In this document: positions 14,349-17,310 of the stretch, in pieces
How the letters are laid out: every line of letters begins with the position of its first letter
How positions within the stretch are numbered: the stretch's first letter is position 1
Assembly (NCBI GenBank): GCA_946885435.1
Contig: CAMPGL010000027.1
Location: forward strand, 1-17,310
DNA length: 17,310 bases
Direction: 5' to 3'
Source of the DNA: an uncultured Brevundimonas sp.
GTDB taxonomy: Bacteria > Pseudomonadota > Alphaproteobacteria > Caulobacterales > Caulobacteraceae
The notes under the pieces: generated by a model
What the model was told of the DNA's origin: nothing
The model's database searches: none
The model's input: only the letters and a program-made list of their open reading frames with translations
Translations under genes and position numbers: made by a program

Positions 14349-15578
14349 TTGTTCGACTATCGATCCGCTTTCGAAGCTTCCGTCGCCCAGGTGCGCGAAG
14401 AGGGCCGCTATCGCGTCTTCGCCGACCTGAAGCGCGTGGCCGGACGCTTCCCGCGCGCGGTGCGCCGACGTGAGGACGGCACCGAGCAGGACGTGGTCGT
14501 CTGGTGCTCCAACGACTACCTCGGCATGGGCCAGCACCCGGTCGTGCTCGACGCCATGAAGGCCGCCGTCGACGAATCGGGCGCCGGCGCCGGCGGCACG
14601 CGCAACATCTCGGGCACCACCCGCTGGGCCGTCGACCTGGAGGCCGAGCTGGCCGACTGGCACCGCAAGGAAGCGGCGCTGCTCTTCACCTCCGGCTACG
14701 TCGGCAACGAGGCTACGCTGTCGACACTGCAGAAGATCCTGCCGGGCCTGATCATCTTCTCGGACGCGCTCAACCACGCCTCGATGATCGCGGGCATCCG
14801 TAACGGCGGCTGCGAGCGGCACGTGTTCCGCCACAACGACCTGGAGCACCTCGAACAGCTGCTGGCCGCCGCGCCGGCGGAGGCGCCCAAGCTGATCGCC
14901 TTCGAGAGCGTCTATTCCATGGACGGCGACATCGCCGACCTGGCCGGCACCGTGGCTCTGGCCAAGAAGTATGGCGCCATGACCTATCTCGACGAGGTCC
15001 ACGCCGTGGGCCTCTACGGCGAGACCGGCGCGGGCGTGGCCGAGCGCGACGGCCTGCTCGACCAGATCGACATCATCGAATGCACGCTGGGCAAGGCCAT
15101 CGGCGTCATGGGCGGCTACATCGCCGCCGATGCGGTGATCGTGGACGCGGTGCGGTCCTGGGCCTCGGGCTTCATCTTCACCACCAGCCTGCCGCCCGCC
15201 CTGACGGCGGGGGCGCTCGCCTCGGTCCGGCACCTCAAGGCCCACCCGGAACTGCGCGCCGCCCATCAGGAACGCGCCGCCGCCCTGAAGGCCCGCTTCG
15301 CGCGGGTCGGCATCCAGGTGATGGACTCCTCCACCAGTCACATCGTGCCGGTGTTCGTCGGCGATCCGGTCCACTGCAAGATGGTCTCGGACATGCTGCT
15401 GGAAGAGTTCGGCGTCTACGTCCAGCCGATCAACTATCCGACCGTCCCGCGCGGAACCGAGCGCCTGCGCTTCACCCCGTCGCCGGACCACACCGACGAG
15501 ATGATGGACGCCCTGGTCAGCGCCATGGACGCGCTCTGGACCCGCTGCAACGTCGCCCGGATGCCGAGCGCGGCCTAG
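14349..15578 (+). CDS. hemA: 5-aminolevulinate synthase
   Basis: HemA is the PLP enzyme that condenses glycine and succinyl-CoA to 5-aminolevulinate, the C4 route used by alphaproteobacteria. It has 409 residues, the family norm. The start [20 protein letters not shown] matches the usual N-terminus. [13 protein letters not shown] (52-64), [15 protein letters not shown] (77-91), DALNHASM (139-146), the PLP aspartate in [11 protein letters not shown] (Asp215), and [12 protein letters not shown] with the PLP lysine Lys249 are all present. The start appears to be TTG at 14349, preceded by GGCGGAG; no ATG or GTG fits the family's N-terminus. TTG starts are weak and could limit expression. It lies 68 nt upstream of glyA, whose product supplies glycine. 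Homologous transferases (KBL, BioF) are less likely given the N-terminus. Confidence 0.95.
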   Translation: MFDYRSAFEASVAQVREEGRYRVFADLKRVAGRFPRAVRRREDGTEQDVVVWCSNDYLGMGQHPVVLDAMKAAVDESGAGAGGTRNISGTTRWAVDLEAELADWHRKEAALLFTSGYVGNEATLSTLQKILPGLIIFSDALNHASMIAGIRNGGCERHVFRHNDLEHLEQLLAAAPAEAPKLIAFESVYSMDGDIADLAGTVALAKKYGAMTYLDEVHAVGLYGETGAGVAERDGLLDQIDIIECTLGKAIGVMGGYIAADAVIVDAVRSWASGFIFTTSLPPALTAGALASVRHLKAHPELRAAHQERAAALKARFARVGIQVMDSSTSHIVPVFVGDPVHCKMVSDMLLEEFGVYVQPINYPTVPRGTERLRFTPSPDHTDEMMDALVSAMDALWTRCNVARMPSAA

Positions 15579-15582
15579 CCCC

Positions 15583-15598
15583 CTACAAAATGTTGTAG
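15583..15598. promoter_or_regulatory. Palindrome overlapping the glyA -35, possible operator
   Basis: CTACAA (15583-15588) and TTGTAG (15593-15598) form a perfect 6-bp inverted repeat around AATG, beginning 4 nt after the hemA stop. The right arm is the -35 of the proposed glyA promoter, so a protein binding here would block it. As RNA it would be a weak hairpin with no T-run, poor as a terminator. I do not recognise the binding protein. Confidence 0.45.
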
Positions 15599-15621
15599 CC
15601 GGGCCCGCCGGGGACTAAATC
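15593..15621 (+). promoter_or_regulatory. Candidate glyA promoter
   Basis: TTGTAGC (15593-15599) and ACTAAATC (15614-15621) with a 14-nt spacer match the Caulobacter housekeeping consensus TTGaCgS-N10-14-GCTANAWC at 5 of 7 and 7 of 8 positions. The -10 is among the best in the window. Start of transcription would be about 20 nt before the GTG start codon of glyA. Confidence 0.55.
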
Positions 15622-15646
15622 TGCCGCCTCTTTGCCGGAGACGACA

Positions 15647-16930
15647 GTGACCGCCTTCACCCACGACGCCTTCTTCTCGCGCTCGCTCGCGGACGCCGAT
15701 CCGGACATCTTCCGCGGCATCCAGGGCGAACTGGGCCGACAGAAGGAGCAGATCGAGCTCATCGCCTCCGAGAACATCGTCTCTCGCGCGGTGCTCGAGG
15801 CGCAGGGCTCGGTCCTGACCAACAAGTACGCCGAAGGCTATCCCGGCCGACGCTACTACGGCGGCTGTGAGTACGTCGACGTCACCGAGGAGCTGGCCCG
15901 CAGCCGGGCGAAGGAGCTGTTCGGCTGCTCCTACGTGAACGTCCAGCCGCACTCGGGCGCCCAAGCGAATCAGGCCGTGTTCATGGCCCTGCTCAAGCCG
16001 GGCGACACCTTCCTGGGCATGGACCTGGCCTGCGGCGGGCACCTGACCCACGGCTCGCCGGCCAACCAGTCCGGCAAGTGGTTCCGGCCTGTGACCTACA
16101 AGGTCCGCGAGGACGACTTCCTGATCGACTACGACCACGTCGCCCAGATGGCCGAGCAGGAGAAGCCGGCCCTGATCCTGGCCGGCGCCTCGGCCTATTC
16201 GCGGCACATCGACTTCAAGCGCTTCCGCGAGATCGCGGACTCGGTCGGCGCCTGGCTGATGGTCGACATGGCCCACTATGCGGGCCTGGTCGCCGGCGGC
16301 GTCTATCCGGACCCGCTGCCGCACGCGCACGTGGTGACGACCACCACCCACAAGACCCTGCGCGGCCCGCGCGGCGGCATGATCCTCTCCAACGACGAGG
16401 ACCTGGGCAAGAAGATCAACTCCGCCGTCTTCCCCGGTCTGCAGGGCGGGCCGCTGGAGCACGTCATCGCCGCCAAGGCCGTCGCCTTCGGCGAGGCGCT
16501 CAAGCCCGAGTTCAAGGCCTATGCCCGCCAGGTCGTCGACAACGCCCAGGCCCTCGCCGCCGTGCTGGTCGAGCGCGGCGCGGCCATCGTCTCGGGCGGC
16601 ACCGACAGCCACCTGATGCTGGTCGACCTGCGGCCCAAGGGCGTGACCGGCAAGGCGACCGAGCTCCAGCTCGAACATGCGCTTATGACCTGCAACAAGA
16701 ACGGCGTGCCGTTCGACACGGCGCCCTTCACCGTCACCTCGGGTGTGCGGCTCGGCACCCCCGCCGGCACCACGCGCGGCTTCGGTGTCGCCGAGTTCCA
16801 GCAGGTCGGCCACTGGATCGCCGACGTCGTGACCTCGATGAACGGCGGGGACGAGGCCGATCCGGCCGTCATCCAGCGCGTGGCGCGCGAGGTGCGCGAG
16901 CTCACCGCGCGCTTCCCGATCTACGGATAA
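15647..16930 (+). CDS. glyA: Serine hydroxymethyltransferase
   Basis: GlyA interconverts serine and glycine with tetrahydrofolate, giving glycine and one-carbon units. The 427-residue PLP enzyme shows all family signatures: [19 protein letters not shown] (37-54), [20 protein letters not shown] (59-78), [12 protein letters not shown] (97-108), [13 protein letters not shown] (206-218) and [14 protein letters not shown] (231-244) with the PLP-binding Lys236. The GTG at 15647 is chosen because GGAG lies 6 nt upstream; an in-frame TTG at 15632 would extend the protein by five residues but lacks a well-placed ribosome site. It is followed 7 nt later by nrdR, forming a likely operon, and it sits downstream of hemA, which uses its product glycine. 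Confidence 0.97.
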   Translation: MTAFTHDAFFSRSLADADPDIFRGIQGELGRQKEQIELIASENIVSRAVLEAQGSVLTNKYAEGYPGRRYYGGCEYVDVTEELARSRAKELFGCSYVNVQPHSGAQANQAVFMALLKPGDTFLGMDLACGGHLTHGSPANQSGKWFRPVTYKVREDDFLIDYDHVAQMAEQEKPALILAGASAYSRHIDFKRFREIADSVGAWLMVDMAHYAGLVAGGVYPDPLPHAHVVTTTTHKTLRGPRGGMILSNDEDLGKKINSAVFPGLQGGPLEHVIAAKAVAFGEALKPEFKAYARQVVDNAQALAAVLVERGAAIVSGGTDSHLMLVDLRPKGVTGKATELQLEHALMTCNKNGVPFDTAPFTVTSGVRLGTPAGTTRGFGVAEFQQVGHWIADVVTSMNGGDEADPAVIQRVAREVRELTARFPIYG

Positions 16931-16937
16931 CACCCTG

Positions 16938-17310
16938 ATGAAGTGCCCCTTCTGCGGAAATCAGGACACCCAGGTGAAGGACAGCCGGCCGTCCGACGAC
17001 GGCGCGGCCATCCGCCGTCGCCGGTCCTGTCCGCAGTGCCAGGGCCGCTTCACCACCTTTGAGCGGGTCCAGCTGCGTGAGCTGGTCATCATCAAGCGCA
17101 ATGGCCGCCGCACGCCGTTTGACCGCTCCAAGCTGGAGCGTTCGCTCGGCATCGCGCTCCGCAAGCGGCCGGTCCAGCCGGACCAGATCGAACAGCTCTC
17201 CAGCCGCATCGTCCGCCAGCTCGAGAGCCTGGGCGAGACCGAAATCCCGTCCTCCACCGTCGGCGACTTCATCATGAAGGCGCTGAAGTCGGTCGATGAG
17301 GTGGCCTACG
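16938..17310 (+). CDS. nrdR: Transcriptional repressor NrdR (3' partial)
   Basis: NrdR represses ribonucleotide reductase genes in response to nucleotide levels. The visible 124 residues cover an N-terminal zinc ribbon with CPFC (Cys3, Cys6) and CPQC (Cys31, Cys34), the [10 protein letters not shown] junction (37-46), and most of the ATP-cone domain from about residue 47 ([21 protein letters not shown]). The full protein is usually about 150-160 residues, so roughly 30 are missing beyond the window edge. The ATG at 16938 is 7 nt after the glyA stop with no strong ribosome site, suggesting translation coupled to glyA. The glyA-nrdR order is common in Alphaproteobacteria. No nrd gene or NrdR-box pair is visible here. 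Confidence 0.96.
   Translation, partial: MKCPFCGNQDTQVKDSRPSDDGAAIRRRRSCPQCQGRFTTFERVQLRELVIIKRNGRRTPFDRSKLERSLGIALRKRPVQPDQIEQLSSRIVRQLESLGETEIPSSTVGDFIMKALKSVDEVAY

Noticed and set aside
15583..15598. NrdR box at the CTACAA/TTGTAG palindrome
   Set aside because: NrdR boxes occur as 16-bp pairs resembling ACACwATATwTwGTGT; this single element lacks that core and is not near a ribonucleotide reductase gene.
15583..15598. Intrinsic terminator for hemA at the same palindrome
   Set aside because: The stem is only 6 bp, half A/T, and no T-run follows.
14235..16933. Long minus-strand open frames opposite hemA (14235-15491) and glyA (15575-16933)
   Set aside because: Both lie antisense to unmistakable enzymes, lack recognisable domains and have the composition of reverse-frame translations of GC-rich genes.

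Overview
This 17.3 kb window is GC-rich chromosomal DNA whose gene content points to an alphaproteobacterium, most likely of the Caulobacterales (Caulobacter, Brevundimonas or Phenylobacterium type). The grounds are a C4-pathway 5-aminolevulinate synthase (hemA) directly upstream of glyA and nrdR, a metal-variant HemB of the alphaproteobacterial kind, a stand-alone motB, an N-end-rule leucyltransferase (bpt), and promoter-like elements fitting the Caulobacter housekeeping consensus. The genus is an inference. I see no tRNA, rRNA, IS element, phage gene or CRISPR array.

Layout, left to right. (1) 1-393: the 3' end of a spermidine-synthase-like gene, converging on a minus-strand pair motB -> bpt (2177-473). 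(2) 2269-4855: a tightly overlapping plus-strand trio of flavin reductase-like protein, beta-hydroxyacid dehydrogenase and exported beta-lactamase-fold serine hydrolase. It converges, with one base between the stop codons, on a minus-strand block. (3) 6878-4857, minus strand: DUF4870-like membrane protein -> hemB -> VOC/PhnB-like protein. (4) 6966-12267, plus strand: a valine-degradation segment. It holds an acyl-CoA dehydrogenase of isobutyryl-CoA type, a small GNAT acetyltransferase wedged in by a 1-nt gap and a 4-nt overlap, 3-hydroxyisobutyryl-CoA hydrolase, two tandem exported methyltransferase-fold proteins, a REP-like inverted repeat, and 3-hydroxyisobutyrate dehydrogenase (mmsB). (5) 12350-14176: a large membrane protein that looks like the sensor half of a signalling protein (PDZ-like region, many membrane helices, GAF-like C-terminus) with no kinase domain. 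(6) 14349-17310: hemA, glyA and the start of nrdR.

How they work together. HemA condenses glycine with succinyl-CoA, and HemB uses the resulting 5-aminolevulinate. GlyA, next to hemA, makes glycine from serine. The valine enzymes perform three consecutive steps from isobutyryl-CoA except the hydratase step, which is not encoded here. The most useful regulatory observations are a Fur-box-like inverted repeat followed by a well-spaced promoter upstream of hemA, and a glyA promoter candidate whose -35 element lies in one arm of a palindrome. The most unusual coding features are the paired exported methyltransferase-fold proteins, one with a degraded cofactor motif, and the kinase-less sensor-like protein. 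I do not see a clear new multi-gene defence or mobile system.
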